The notes: a model not told the origin generated them from the sequence alone. 64,000 nt of DNA from Mucilaginibacter myungsuensis (GCF_015222005.1 NZ_JADFFL010000008.1:178181-242180), one strand, 5' to 3'; positions 33,615-42,153 are shown, counted from the first letter of the stretch. Made by a program: numbers and translations.

Positions 33615-34586
33615 ATGCTAAGCATTAACGAGATCAAGAAACCCATTGCTACCGATATTGACGTTTTTGAGGGCCGTTTCAAGGCCTCGATGCAAAGTTC
33701 GGTGCCGCTGCTTGATCGCATTACTCACTACATCGTTAAGCGCAAAGGCAAGCAGATCCGCCCCATGTTCGTATTCTTTTCGGCCAGTTTGTGCGGCGGC
33801 ATTAATGAGTCGACACACCGCGGGGCCGCTTTGGTAGAACTACTGCATACCGCTACTCTGGTGCATGACGATGTGGTAGACAACTCGTACCAACGCCGGG
33901 GCTTTTTCTCTATCAACGCTTTGTGGAAAAATAAGATAGCTGTACTGGTAGGCGATTACCTGCTATCTAAGGGGTTGCTACTCTCTATCGATAACGGCGA
34001 TTTCGGCCTGCTCAAGATCGTATCCGAAGCGGTAAAACAAATGAGCGAGGGCGAATTGTTACAGGTAGAGAAAGTGCGCCGGATGGATATAGACGAGCCG
34101 GTGTATTACGATGTTATCCGCCAAAAAACGGCATCGCTTATTGCGGCTTGTTGCGCTTGCGGGGCCGCATCGGGAGGTGCTGATGAGGCTACGGTAGAGA
34201 AGATGCGTTTGTTTGGCGAGCATATTGGCATCGCGTTCCAGATCAAGGATGATATGTTCGATTTTGGTACCGACGATGTGGGTAAACCTTTGGGTATCGA
34301 CATCAAGGAGAAAAAAGTGACCCTCCCGCTCATCTACGCGCTGAAGAATTGTACATCGGCCGAGAAGAAGGAGATGATCAACCTGGTGAAGAACCATAAC
34401 GACGACCCGATCAAGATCGGCCGTATCATCGATTTTGTAAAAAGCAAAGGCGGACTTGAATATGCCGGCACACAAATGAAGGTTTATCAGGATGCCGCTT
34501 TCGAGATACTGAACACTTTCCCCGCCGGCGACGCACGCACGGGTTTAGAGCAATTGGTACGGTACACTACCGAGCGTAATAAATAA
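33615..34586 (+). CDS. Trans-isoprenyl diphosphate synthase (polyprenyl synthetase)
   Basis: The 323-aa protein has the first aspartate-rich motif D85-D86-x-x-D89 (LVHDDVVDNSYQRRG) and the second D212-D213-x-x-D216 (FQIKDDMFDFG). Residues GKQIRPMFVFF and RGAALVELLHTATL are typical of long-chain (octaprenyl/solanesyl) synthases. These make the side chain of menaquinone. The segment before the first motif lacks bulky aromatics that would force short products, so a C30-C45 product is plausible but not provable. The TerC gene follows 24 bp downstream. Confidence 0.93.
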   Translation: MLSINEIKKPIATDIDVFEGRFKASMQSSVPLLDRITHYIVKRKGKQIRPMFVFFSASLCGGINESTHRGAALVELLHTATLVHDDVVDNSYQRRGFFSINALWKNKIAVLVGDYLLSKGLLLSIDNGDFGLLKIVSEAVKQMSEGELLQVEKVRRMDIDEPVYYDVIRQKTASLIAACCACGAASGGADEATVEKMRLFGEHIGIAFQIKDDMFDFGTDDVGKPLGIDIKEKKVTLPLIYALKNCTSAEKKEMINLVKNHNDDPIKIGRIIDFVKSKGGLEYAGTQMKVYQDAAFEILNTFPAGDARTGLEQLVRYTTERNK

Positions 34587-34610
34587 TACAATACCCCACC
34601 ACATAGATAT

Positions 34611-35660
34611 ATGAGCAACGAGCTTTGGATAATGATAGGTTTTGTAGCCTTCATTTTTTTAATGATGGCTATAGATATGGGCTTGTTCGGCAAGTCTGAG
34701 CATGCCGTGTCGCTTAAACAGGCTGGTATTACCAGCGCCGTTTGGGTGGGTATGGCTATCGGGTTCTACTTTTTGGTACTCAACTTTGGTGATAGGATAC
34801 ATGGGGTGGACAATATGGCCCGCCTGCAACAGATCAACGCCGACCACTTTCATAAACTCAAACTCCCTGATAGTTTTGACGCGGCATTGTTGCTCTATAA
34901 AAAGAACCTCGCGTTGGAGTTCATTACGGGTTACACTATCGAGTACGCGTTATCGGTAGATAATATCTTTGTGATGGTGCTCATCTTTTCGGCGTTTGGG
35001 GTAGAATCAAAATACTATCATAAGGTATTGATATGGGGCATTATCGGTGCGCTTATTATGCGGTTCCTGTTTATTTTTGTGGGTGCGGCATTGATCAATA
35101 ATTTCCATTGGATATTGTACGTGTTCGGCGTGTTCCTCATTTATACGGGCGTGACCATGTTCATTAACCGTAATAAAGAAGACAAGGTGGATCCGCAAAA
35201 CCACCCGGTAGTTAAATTTGCTTCGCGATATTTCTCTGTTCACCCACGGTTCGAGGGCGGCAAGTTCTTTATTAAGATAGATAAAAAGAAACTGATCACG
35301 CCGCTATTCTTAGTACTGCTGATCATTGAGGCTACGGATCTGGTATTCGCTATCGATTCTATCCCGGCTATCTTCTCGGTCACTAAAGATCCTTACATCG
35401 TGTTCTTTTCAAACATTTTTGCCATTATGGGCTTAAGGTCGATGTTCTTTCTATTAGTGAATGTGATAGATAAGTTCCATTACTTAAAGACAGGACTGGC
35501 GGTGCTTTTGGCTTTCATCGGTGTAAAAATGCTGGTGGGTGAGTATGCCGAACACATCGGGTTGACGACCATGCGGTCGCTCATTATCATATTGGCCATT
35601 TTGGTGGTCAGCGTGGTGGCATCGTTGGTGTTCCCTAAAAAGAAGGTCGGGCGCGCTTAA
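34611..35660 (+). CDS. TerC family integral membrane protein
   Basis: The 349-aa protein has about nine transmembrane helices and the TerC/Alx hallmarks: YALSVDNIFVMVLIFSAFGV (Asp in the first motif), LLIIEATDLVFAIDSIPAIF, and FFSNIFAIMGLRSMFFLL. Members affect metal (Mn2+, tellurite) handling in the inner membrane. The gene lies 24 bp downstream of the polyprenyl synthase and ends at a terminator (35681-35703). Confidence 0.92.
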   Translation: MSNELWIMIGFVAFIFLMMAIDMGLFGKSEHAVSLKQAGITSAVWVGMAIGFYFLVLNFGDRIHGVDNMARLQQINADHFHKLKLPDSFDAALLLYKKNLALEFITGYTIEYALSVDNIFVMVLIFSAFGVESKYYHKVLIWGIIGALIMRFLFIFVGAALINNFHWILYVFGVFLIYTGVTMFINRNKEDKVDPQNHPVVKFASRYFSVHPRFEGGKFFIKIDKKKLITPLFLVLLIIEATDLVFAIDSIPAIFSVTKDPYIVFFSNIFAIMGLRSMFFLLVNVIDKFHYLKTGLAVLLAFIGVKMLVGEYAEHIGLTTMRSLIIILAILVVSVVASLVFPKKKVGRA

Positions 35661-35680
35661 AAAAAGCTTTAAAACAAATA

Positions 35681-35703
35681 AGGGGCATCTTTTGGATGCC
35701 CCT
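35681..35703 (+). terminator. Terminator of the TerC gene
   Basis: AGGGGCATC (35681-35689) pairs with GATGCCCCT (35695-35703) across a 5-nt loop, followed by CTCTTTTTT. Confidence 0.85.
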
Positions 35704-35710
35704 CTCTTTT

Positions 35711-35881
35711 TTAGACCGCCTTGGCCTCTTCGGCTTTCGGCTCCACTTCATCTTTCCCTTCCTGGGCGGTCTTAAACTCTTTTACGCCTTTGCCTAAGCC
35801 GCGCATTAGCTCCGGTATCTTTTTACCTCCGAACAGCAGTAATACCGCGCCGGCTATCAACATTATTTCGGGTGCTCCCAT
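35711..35881 (-). CDS. tatA: Twin-arginine translocase subunit TatA/TatE
   Basis: This 56-aa protein was found by reading the minus strand. It has a single N-terminal transmembrane helix (APEIMLIAGAVLLLFGG), the TatA amphipathic helix starting KKIPELMRGLGKGVKEFK with the FGGKKIPEL hinge, and a charged C-terminal tail (EGKDEVEPKAEEAKAV). It supplies the pore-forming subunit for export of folded proteins with RR-signal peptides. tatC is not in the window. The gene is convergent with TerC and shares the terminator side; the XRE regulator starts 34 bp before it. Confidence 0.9.
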   Translation of the reverse strand: MGAPEIMLIAGAVLLLFGGKKIPELMRGLGKGVKEFKTAQEGKDEVEPKAEEAKAV

Positions 35882-35915
35882 GGTGTTATTGTTTTAGAGT
35901 GAATGAGTAATTTTA

Positions 35916-36176
35916 TCAGGCTACCTTTTCCATAACGGCAGGCGATGTCTTTCTGTTGTTAAGAGCCGGCCCTAACAGGTCAAGCAGGTCTATATTTAAT
36001 ATGTTGGCTATGCCGGCCAATCGCTCAACCGTGATCTTGCACTTACCAAGTTCTATTTTACTGTAAGCATTTTGGCCGATGCCTAATTTAACGCCCATAT
36101 ACTCCTGTGAATAATAAAGGCTTTCGCGTAGTTGCCTAATGCTGGTGGCTAATTGTTTAATGTCTATCGCGTTCAT
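35916..36176 (-). CDS. Small XRE-family helix-turn-helix regulator
   Basis: The 86-aa protein is essentially one HTH_3 domain: LATSIRQLRESLYYSQEYMGVKLGIGQNAYSKIELGKCKITVERLAGIANILNI, then a short tail. The frame is open to 36206 on a GTG, but the ATG at 36176 gives the natural start MNAIDIKQL. It probably binds DNA as a dimer, perhaps controlling itself and tatA, which starts 34 bp after it on the same strand. No operator was identified with certainty. Confidence 0.85.
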   Translation of the reverse strand: MNAIDIKQLATSIRQLRESLYYSQEYMGVKLGIGQNAYSKIELGKCKITVERLAGIANILNIDLLDLLGPALNNRKTSPAVMEKVA

Positions 36177-36432
36177 TTTAATGTTGTGCGATGATATCGT
36201 TGTCACCGCTTTATTGGTTTATATGGTTATGTACGATAAAAACACCCGGCAGATCTTAACTATTGATAAAATTGAACGTTTATACTACTCTGAAAAGTAG
36301 TGATCGGCGCGCTCCTATCAATTAGCCTGATACTCCGTTGTGGACCATCGTGTTAACACAACCAGCGGCTATATACAATGTTTAACAATAACTTAACCTT
36401 TTTAGGAATAGGTAAGGTTGGGCTTTTAGCCA

Positions 36433-36616
36433 TGAATATCGCGGTAATATTCACGAATGTTGGTGTTCGGTCAAATAGGTAGATGGAGCACAAAAAGCTA
36501 CGAACGGGAGTCCTGATCGACACTATTTTTATCTGAACCCGATCTATCGAGTCAAGTAACTGCCGGAATTACCTTGTAGACCGTCTACTGGTCAGAGCAT
36601 TTAACCCCGACCAGTA
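36433..36616. other. Two palindromes in the 480-bp gap before fructokinase
   Basis: The gap 36177-36656 has no gene. It contains TGAATAT-CGCGGTA-ATATTCA (36433-36453, 7-bp arms) and TACTGGTC (36586-36593) / GACCAGTA (36609-36616, 15-nt loop). Either could be an operator, but the association with any regulator is not shown. Confidence 0.35.
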
Positions 36617-36656
36617 AACGATCATTGTGTAGCAAATGAAGCCGAAGGCGTAATGA

Positions 36657-37520
36657 CTACAGTAATCCTTCGGGATATACCGGATTTGCGCCGCGTTGGG
36701 TGGCAACGTAAGCGCCTACTTTGCAGGCGCGGTCCAATATTTCGGGAATCGGGCGTTCATCCAGCAACCCGGCAATAAACGTGGCCAAAAACGAGTCGCC
36801 GGCGCCAACGGTGTCTACAGCGTTAACGGGCACTCCTGCATGTTCGTATAGCTTTTCATCATGCCAAACAATAGCGCCATCGCCACCACGAGTGATCACA
36901 ATGGTATCGTTATGGTACGTTTTTTGGAACTCAATGATCTTGGTTTGCAAAGCATCGCCGTTGCTGCTGCCGATGAGTAGGTTGGCCTCATCCTCGTTCA
37001 TCTTAATAATGTCGGCCTTGGCAGCAAAGAGTTCTAAAGTACTTAGTTCATAATGTGGTGCACGCAGGTTAACGTCAAAAACCTTTATCGCGTCGCTTTC
37101 ATCCAGTAGGGTGTGTAAGGTATCGCGGGTAGTTTTATCGCGTGCGGCCAGGCTGCCAAAAACGATCACGTCGGTCGCTTTGGCGGCATCCAGCAGCTTA
37201 TCATCGGCTTTAATGTTATCCCATGATACGGGCTGAGGGATAATATAGGTAGCATGCCCGTGATCATCCAATTGAACGGTCACCTCGCAGGTGGGTAATT
37301 CCTTGTCGTGCTGGATCAGGTCCGAATACAGACCATTATTTTTCAGGAAACCGGCCAGGTCATAGCCCGATGCATCGGTACCGATCCTGCTGGCGAATAA
37401 GGTATCCACGCCTTGCTGCACCAGGTGGCGGGCCACATTCATAGGCGCGCCGCCTGCCATTTTCTCTTCGCCAAAGGCGTCCCACAAAACTTCGCCGAAG
37501 CTTAAAACTTGTTTTCCCAT
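36657..37520 (-). CDS. PfkB-family sugar kinase (fructokinase-like)
   Basis: The 287-aa ribokinase-fold protein has the N-terminal GGAPMNVARHLVQQG signature and the C-terminal DTVGAGDSFLATF motif, with the catalytic Asp at D242 and the anion-hole GAGD. It resembles fructokinase (D-fructose to fructose-6-phosphate), though the exact hexose cannot be assigned. It is monocistronic in this segment, with a 60-bp gap to the Dabb-like gene on the same strand. Confidence 0.88.
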   Translation of the reverse strand: MGKQVLSFGEVLWDAFGEEKMAGGAPMNVARHLVQQGVDTLFASRIGTDASGYDLAGFLKNNGLYSDLIQHDKELPTCEVTVQLDDHGHATYIIPQPVSWDNIKADDKLLDAAKATDVIVFGSLAARDKTTRDTLHTLLDESDAIKVFDVNLRAPHYELSTLELFAAKADIIKMNEDEANLLIGSSNGDALQTKIIEFQKTYHNDTIVITRGGDGAIVWHDEKLYEHAGVPVNAVDTVGAGDSFLATFIAGLLDERPIPEILDRACKVGAYVATQRGANPVYPEGLL

Positions 37521-37580
37521 AAAAGGATGGTCATCTATTATTGATGAGTTGTTGTATCGTCAAATTGTTTTGATAGTAGC

Positions 37581-37895
37581 TTACGCGTCCACGCTATCCA
37601 GCACCATCACTTTTTTACAAAGCGGACCTGCATATTGCTCACGGAAGATATCGTGCAGCGGATCTACCTGATAATGATCGTGATCGGCCAGGCTGTCAAA
37701 TAATACCAGCAGCGATATATCGTAGCTGCGTTCTATTACTTCGCGCTCTTCGCTCTCGGCAGGTACACCGATGTGGATCTGGCGGATAGAGGTAATGGGT
37801 AACATGATCTTAAGGCCCTCGATCAGTTTGGCTTTGTCGGCTTTATCGTTCAGCCAAAAGTAAACCTGGTGGCTAAAGGTGTTGGTTAATAGCAT
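37581..37895 (-). CDS. Dabb-type (stress-responsive A/B barrel) protein
   Basis: The 104-aa protein has the compact alpha-beta ferredoxin-like barrel: HQVYFWLNDKADKAKLIEGLKIM at the N-terminus and DSLADHDHYQVDPLHDIF near the middle, which match the Dabb domain. Members form dimers and are mostly of unknown role, some with weak lyase activity. The gene lies between fructokinase and a divergently oriented small gene. Confidence 0.85.
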   Translation of the reverse strand: MLLTNTFSHQVYFWLNDKADKAKLIEGLKIMLPITSIRQIHIGVPAESEEREVIERSYDISLLVLFDSLADHDHYQVDPLHDIFREQYAGPLCKKVMVLDSVDA

Positions 37896-37977
37896 AGGTC
37901 AGTAAAAATTGATATCGGTAAATATAGAATAAAATGGCGGCGTGCAAGGTAGCCGATCGATGCAAGAATAAAATTGA

Positions 37978-37985
37978 TAATTTTG
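37978..37985 (+). promoter_or_regulatory. -7 box abutting the start codon at 37991
   Basis: TAATTTTG matches TAnnTTTG and ends 5 nt before the ATG at 37991; no clear -33 TTTG. If used, the mRNA would be essentially leaderless. Confidence 0.4.
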
Positions 37986-37990
37986 TGGCG

Positions 37991-38407
37991 ATGAATATCG
38001 TACCATTTACATCTGTTGGCAACCTTTATTTTACCGATACACGGGAAGGATTGCGCGAGAAAATAGGCGAGGAGTATCAATCAGGCATCGATGACCTGGG
38101 CGGATATAAGTCGTACTACGATTTTTACCAGGGCCGCGACCTGCTGATCTATTTTGACGAGCAGGACGTAGTGACCGCTTTCGAGTTCTTCTCTCCCGAG
38201 GCTGAATATCGTGATATCGATATCCTAAGTGAAAGTTATGATAAGCTGATCGGCTTATTTAAAGTATTCGACCCGGGGATCACCATTGATGAAGGTGGTT
38301 TTGATGCTCCCGAATTAGGCTTACGTGTACACACGCCCGATTCGGAACAAGGTGGGGACGTGCCCGAGTCGGTACTGATCTACAGGCGGGATTATTATGA
38401 GGACTGA
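37991..38407 (+). CDS. Hypothetical acidic protein, possibly an immunity-type fold
   Basis: The 138-aa protein starts at the ATG at 37991 (MNIVPFTSVGNLYF); the frame is open from 37934 but adds an improbable N-terminus. It has no signal peptide, is acidic, and contains YDFYQGRDLLIYFDEQDVVTAFEFF and GVRVHTPD-like segments (VHTPDSEQGGDV). The layout resembles small immunity or SMI1-like folds, but no match is certain. Function unknown. Confidence 0.6.
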   Translation: MNIVPFTSVGNLYFTDTREGLREKIGEEYQSGIDDLGGYKSYYDFYQGRDLLIYFDEQDVVTAFEFFSPEAEYRDIDILSESYDKLIGLFKVFDPGITIDEGGFDAPELGLRVHTPDSEQGGDVPESVLIYRRDYYED

Positions 38408-38554
38408 GGTTTGAGGAATACGGCACCAAAGGCCTTCAAAAGATCATTTGCATTGGATGGTCAGAAATATCTGCCGCAGAATTATTAAAACGGTAAAATT
38501 CAGTGGTAATTTAAGGGTATATAGTGTATACACTCGCTCCGTATACACCTACGG

Positions 38555-39421
38555 TCATCGTATCGACCGCTCTGCCCGCTTAATTGCCACTCGTTCACGG
38601 TAGTTAGCATACTTGCCTTTAAAAGCCATCTTAAGCATACTATCCAAGCCCCCTTTAACCGCCAAATTGTACAAACTTGCTAATTTTCGACTGATAGAAG
38701 CATCCCAGGCGCGCAGGCTAAGGGAGTAGGACCCGTCTACATATTTCATCCAATGCCAGTAGCCTGTCGGCATAAACAGGGTGTCGCCGTGCTCTAAAAA
38801 TACTTCCTGACCTTCAACGCCTTCCAATGCCGGGAATTTTTCGGTGTTGGGGTTGGCTACGTCGTAATCTTCTAAGGCGTAGGTGGCATTGGGCAGGCAA
38901 TACAGGCGGCGTTTCCATTTGTTCTCGAACAGGATGATATGCTTGCGGCCACCAAAGTGAGTATGGAAAATATGCGGCAGGTCGATATCATAGTGCAGGA
39001 AAGTTACCGAATTAGATCCGCCGAAGAACATGCCGGGCATGCTCTCAATAAAACCACCCATCAATTCTTTAGGCATCTTAATGTCGTTCAGCAGTTGCGG
39101 GGCGTGTTTAAAAATGTTGAAGAAGAAGATGCGTAGCTCTGTCGGCTTTGAGCGGATCAGGTCCATATAGTCGCCAAATTTCATCTCGGCTACCGACGAG
39201 TTGATTGGTTTGGTAGGGTCGGCCTTAGCGTTATTGTAAAGCGGGACGGTGCGGTCGCCTACCACTTGTTTTAAATATTCGGGGGTCCATTTATCGCGGG
39301 CGGGCCAATCTTTGGTCAGCCCTTTGATCACCAATGGACGGCGCGGTTTCAGGTAATGTTTAACAAAATCCTCCCTGCTGATGGTGTCTACCACATCAAC
39401 TGGTGCCAACTTAAAGCCCAT
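38555..39421 (-). CDS. JmjC/cupin-like protein, paralog 1
   Basis: This 288-aa protein starts at MGFKLAPVD; the frame is open to 39484, but the upstream part is not protein-like. It has the cupin-8/JmjC-like barrel: RRPLVIKG, LHYDIDLPHIFHTHF with H-x-D, LEHGDTLFMPTGYWHWMKY with the distal His, and a C-terminal YREREVAIK-like helix. The HxD...H triad suggests an Fe(II)/2-oxoglutarate oxygenase, whose substrate is unknown. It is followed by a paralog on the same strand. Confidence 0.85.
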   Translation of the reverse strand: MGFKLAPVDVVDTISREDFVKHYLKPRRPLVIKGLTKDWPARDKWTPEYLKQVVGDRTVPLYNNAKADPTKPINSSVAEMKFGDYMDLIRSKPTELRIFFFNIFKHAPQLLNDIKMPKELMGGFIESMPGMFFGGSNSVTFLHYDIDLPHIFHTHFGGRKHIILFENKWKRRLYCLPNATYALEDYDVANPNTEKFPALEGVEGQEVFLEHGDTLFMPTGYWHWMKYVDGSYSLSLRAWDASISRKLASLYNLAVKGGLDSMLKMAFKGKYANYRERVAIKRAERSIR

Positions 39422-39543
39422 GCTAATATATAAGTGTATTGATGCGCTGAAAGCCGAACGCCCGGTCCGCGAAATACGAGCCAAAGAAACAAATTAAAAC
39501 TTTGGCGAATATTATCGGTGGGTTAAGTTAAGGTTAGATTTAA

Positions 39544-39625
39544 GATGTGAGACATGAGATGTGAGATAGGAAAGGGGCTAACCCTTTCACCTTTCACCTT
39601 TCACCTTTCACCTTTCACCTTTCAC
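39544..39625. repeat. Heptanucleotide repeat element between the cupin paralogs
   Basis: The left part (39544-39571) is a run of four 7-nt units GATGTGA, GACATGA, GATGTGA, GATAGGA. The right part (39584-39625) is six perfect copies of CTTTCAC. The units are approximate reverse complements (GTGAAAG against GATGTGA), with GGAAAGGGGCTAACCCTTTC in the centre, so the whole element is a 7-nt-periodic inverted repeat that could fold into a hairpin. The stop codon of the upstream cupin gene (39615-39617) lies inside the CTTTCAC array. Confidence 0.8.
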
Positions 39626-40490
39626 CTTCTATGGCTTTGTTAGCACGCTTGATCGCCAACTGTTCTTTCCAGTCCATGTATTTGCCCTTGAAGTTCCTTT
39701 TCATGATATCATCGAACTTGCGCTGGATGGTAAGGTTGTATAAACTCTTAGCCTTAATAGCCCAAGACTTATCCCAAGCCCTCAGCGATATAGAGAACGA
39801 TCCATCCAGGTACTTCATCCAATGCCAAAAACCGGTCGGCATAAATAGCGTGTCGCCATGCTCCAGAATGACCTCTTGGCCTTCTACACCGTCCAATGCA
39901 GGGAACTTATTAAAGTCGGGTTTCTCGATGTCGTAATCCTCTAACGCATAAGTGGCAAATGGTATCTTGTATAGGCGCTCACTCCATTTATTGTCGAACA
40001 AGATCACATGTTTGCGACCGTTGAAATGGGTATGAAAGATATGCGCCAGGTCGATATCGTAATGCAGGAACGTAATAGATCCCGCACCACCGAAGAACAT
40101 ATTTGGGTATTTATCTAAAAAGCCACCCATCAGGTCGGTAGGGGAGCGGTAATCATCCAGCAGGGCAGGGGCATGTTTGATCGGGTCGAACAGGAATATC
40201 CGCAGATTGGTCGGTTGGGTTTGGATCAGGTCGATATAATCCGCGAATTTCATTTCGGCCGCCGATGCATTGATCGGTTTTGACGGGTCGGCTTTAGAGC
40301 TATCGTAAAGCGGTACAATTTGGTCGCCCACTGCTTCTTTCAGGTATTCAAAGGTCCACTTTTGCAGGGCGGGCCAGGTCTCGGTAGCCTTGCGGATGAC
40401 CAAAGGGCGGCGTGGTTCTAAATAGTTCTTTACAAAATCTTCTTTACTGATGGTATCGACACGGTCGATAGGGGTAAGTATCAAACCCAT
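39615..40490 (-). CDS. JmjC/cupin-like protein, paralog 2
   Basis: This 291-aa protein is clearly homologous to the preceding gene over its full length (LHYDIDLAHIFHTHF, LEHGDTLFMPTGFWHWMKY, FFGGAGSITFLHYD). It keeps the HxD...H metal triad. The two genes probably arose by duplication and point the same way with 193 bp between them. The natural N-terminus is MGLILTPID. A TAATTTTG box lies at 40510-40517, 19 nt before the start codon. Predicted to be an Fe(II)-dependent oxygenase of unknown substrate; no membrane segment. Confidence 0.85.
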   Translation of the reverse strand: MGLILTPIDRVDTISKEDFVKNYLEPRRPLVIRKATETWPALQKWTFEYLKEAVGDQIVPLYDSSKADPSKPINASAAEMKFADYIDLIQTQPTNLRIFLFDPIKHAPALLDDYRSPTDLMGGFLDKYPNMFFGGAGSITFLHYDIDLAHIFHTHFNGRKHVILFDNKWSERLYKIPFATYALEDYDIEKPDFNKFPALDGVEGQEVILEHGDTLFMPTGFWHWMKYLDGSFSISLRAWDKSWAIKAKSLYNLTIQRKFDDIMKRNFKGKYMDWKEQLAIKRANKAIEGER

Positions 40491-40858
40491 AACAATAATT
40501 TAAACGCGCCAAAATTAGGCAAAAATACAAATGCTCGAAACCCAAAATAGTTTTTGATATCCTGTTGACAAATTTGTCCTCACCATTAAAAGTTGTAGCC
40601 AATTGGCGAGTGGTTCGATAATAAAATACACTAACTGTAATTGGATTGGTTGCCGGTTGAAATTAATTAAAAGTGGTTAAATGTGATAAATACATTTATT
40701 TTCGGTATCGATTGCGTAAACTTTTGGGAACGTTTGCGTGAATTTATATAGAGGTTTCGGTACACTATCCCAATAAAAACTACTAATATAGTTTAACCAA
40801 AGGCCCGTCCCCGGGGCTAATAACCAAAAGAAACCATTTATGAAAAACCACCAGACCC

Positions 40859-41023
40859 CTATCTCCACCCTAAAGTCAGGCTGATAATGCCCGCCAACTT
40901 CGTGCCTCGGTACTGATCAGTTCCTGAGGGTGTCCTTCTTAACAACATCCAATAGGTGTTGACAGGATAACCATTGCCCAAATTCTGGGCTTGCAATTCA
41001 TAAAATAACCCTTTATAAACCTT
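40859..41023 (-). pseudogene. Possible C-terminal remnant of an outer-membrane protein
   Basis: On the minus strand a 54-codon frame between stops reads like the end of a beta-barrel protein: FYELQAQNLGNGYPV, then NTYWMLLRRTPSGTDQYRG and the closing strand TKLAGIISLTLGWR followed by TAG. There is no start codon and no continuation upstream. No database check was possible. The rest of the 40491-41043 gap holds no gene; GCGTAAAC...GTTTGCGT (40714-40739) is a weak inverted repeat that could be an operator. Confidence 0.35.
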
Positions 41024-41043
41024 TTAATTTTAAAGAACCTATC

Positions 41044-42132
41044 ATGAAAAAGATGTTGACCAACGCGCGCAACTTACGTGCGCTACTATTTGCCGGCTGC
41101 CTTATCGGGGCATCGGCCTGTAAAAAGACTGATCTAATAGTACTGCCTGAACCCAATGTGGTAAACCCGATAACCGATTTCGAGATCACTCGCGATCCTA
41201 ACGATATCTTTAAATACACATTCAAGAACAAGTCAGAAAAGTTCAAAAAACTGGAATGGCGCTTTGGCGACGATACGCTTAAGACCGACAGTAACCCAAC
41301 CCATCGTTATTTTACTACCGGTAAATACCTAATGAATTTGACCACCATATCGGCCACCGGTCATAGGTCAAAAAAGCAGATCGATATCAATATCCACCCG
41401 GATAGTGTAATGCGCATCACTACCCAAAAGCTGCCGGGTAATCAGATCAGATATGGTTTGGTTGCAAAAGCGCCGATCGGATCGGTAACATGGACGTTTA
41501 ATGAGGTATCACCGGCGGTTACCACCACAGAGGCTAACCCAGTGCGCACATATGAGCCGGGTACTTTTAATACTTTCACTGTAAAAGTGACCACTGTGGC
41601 CGGGTCTACGGTAAGCATCACCAGTAATAATGCCACAGCCGAAGGCGTTTTGCAGGACATTACTCAACTTAGGGAGGGCTACACCATATCGGCCGAAAAT
41701 ACTTACGGCGCTAATGAGAACTCGACCAAATTGCTTGATGGTAGCGTAGAGACCAAGCTTACCATGGGCGGCCGGGACGGGCGTTGGTTCACCTACCCGT
41801 TGCAAGTGAGTTTGAATTATACAGTGGCGCAAACGGTTAAGATGTATTGCATTGGTAACGCTAACGATCTGCCCAATCGTGATGTAAAAAGCTGGAGCGT
41901 ACAAGGATCTAACGATGGTATCACTTGGGAAATCCTTGATCAGCGGGTAATGGCGAAAACATTTTTTGCGCAAATGACGGACAAGGGCGCTACCACCGAT
42001 GCACAACGGTATAAGAAATTATTTTTCTACGCCATAGCGGATCCAAAACCATTCTTTAAGTATCGCTTGTCTATCGAATCTAACTGGGGCGAAGCTGCCG
42101 TACACATAAGCGAGTTCAGAATATACCGATAG
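41044..42132 (+). CDS. Surface lipoprotein with PKD-like and F5/8-type C domains
   Basis: The 362-aa protein has a lipobox (IGASAC, Cys about 26). A PKD-like beta domain follows (about 40-115: FKNKSEKFKKLEWRFGDD...HRYFTTGKYLMNLTTIS), and a second beta region to about 200. The C-terminal discoidin/F5-8-type fold (about 225-362) contains NSTKLLDGSVETKLTMGGRDG, WSVQGSNDGITWEILDQRV, and EAAVHISEFRIYR. Such lipoproteins usually sit beside SusC/SusD pairs as glycan-binding surface components. None is present here, which fits a partly lost polysaccharide-utilisation locus. The segment upstream was examined for remnants (see 40859-41023). Confidence 0.88.
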   Translation: MKKMLTNARNLRALLFAGCLIGASACKKTDLIVLPEPNVVNPITDFEITRDPNDIFKYTFKNKSEKFKKLEWRFGDDTLKTDSNPTHRYFTTGKYLMNLTTISATGHRSKKQIDINIHPDSVMRITTQKLPGNQIRYGLVAKAPIGSVTWTFNEVSPAVTTTEANPVRTYEPGTFNTFTVKVTTVAGSTVSITSNNATAEGVLQDITQLREGYTISAENTYGANENSTKLLDGSVETKLTMGGRDGRWFTYPLQVSLNYTVAQTVKMYCIGNANDLPNRDVKSWSVQGSNDGITWEILDQRVMAKTFFAQMTDKGATTDAQRYKKLFFYAIADPKPFFKYRLSIESNWGEAAVHISEFRIYR

Positions 42133-42153
42133 ATCGGTATCCGGCCATATGTT

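Noticed and set aside
36657..37520. Fructokinase vs ribokinase/2-keto-3-deoxygluconate kinase
   Set aside because: The PfkB motifs do not separate these; the general sugar-kinase call is kept without a gene symbol.
39421..39484. Longer N-terminus of the cupin paralog 1
   Set aside because: The extra 21 residues (MARISRTGRSAFSAS...) are not protein-like and are missing in the paralog, which starts at the equivalent of MGFKLAPVD.
40677..40868. 63-aa minus-strand ORF (MEIGVWWFF...)
   Set aside because: Trp/Phe-rich with no recognisable domain; it overlaps the promoter-like stretch and the end of the remnant frame. Left out as a gene.
40841..40888. 14-codon plus-strand frame from an ATG (MKNHQTPISTLKSG)
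   Set aside because: Ends after 14 codons at TGA with no continuation; could be a leader or remnant, but unsupported.
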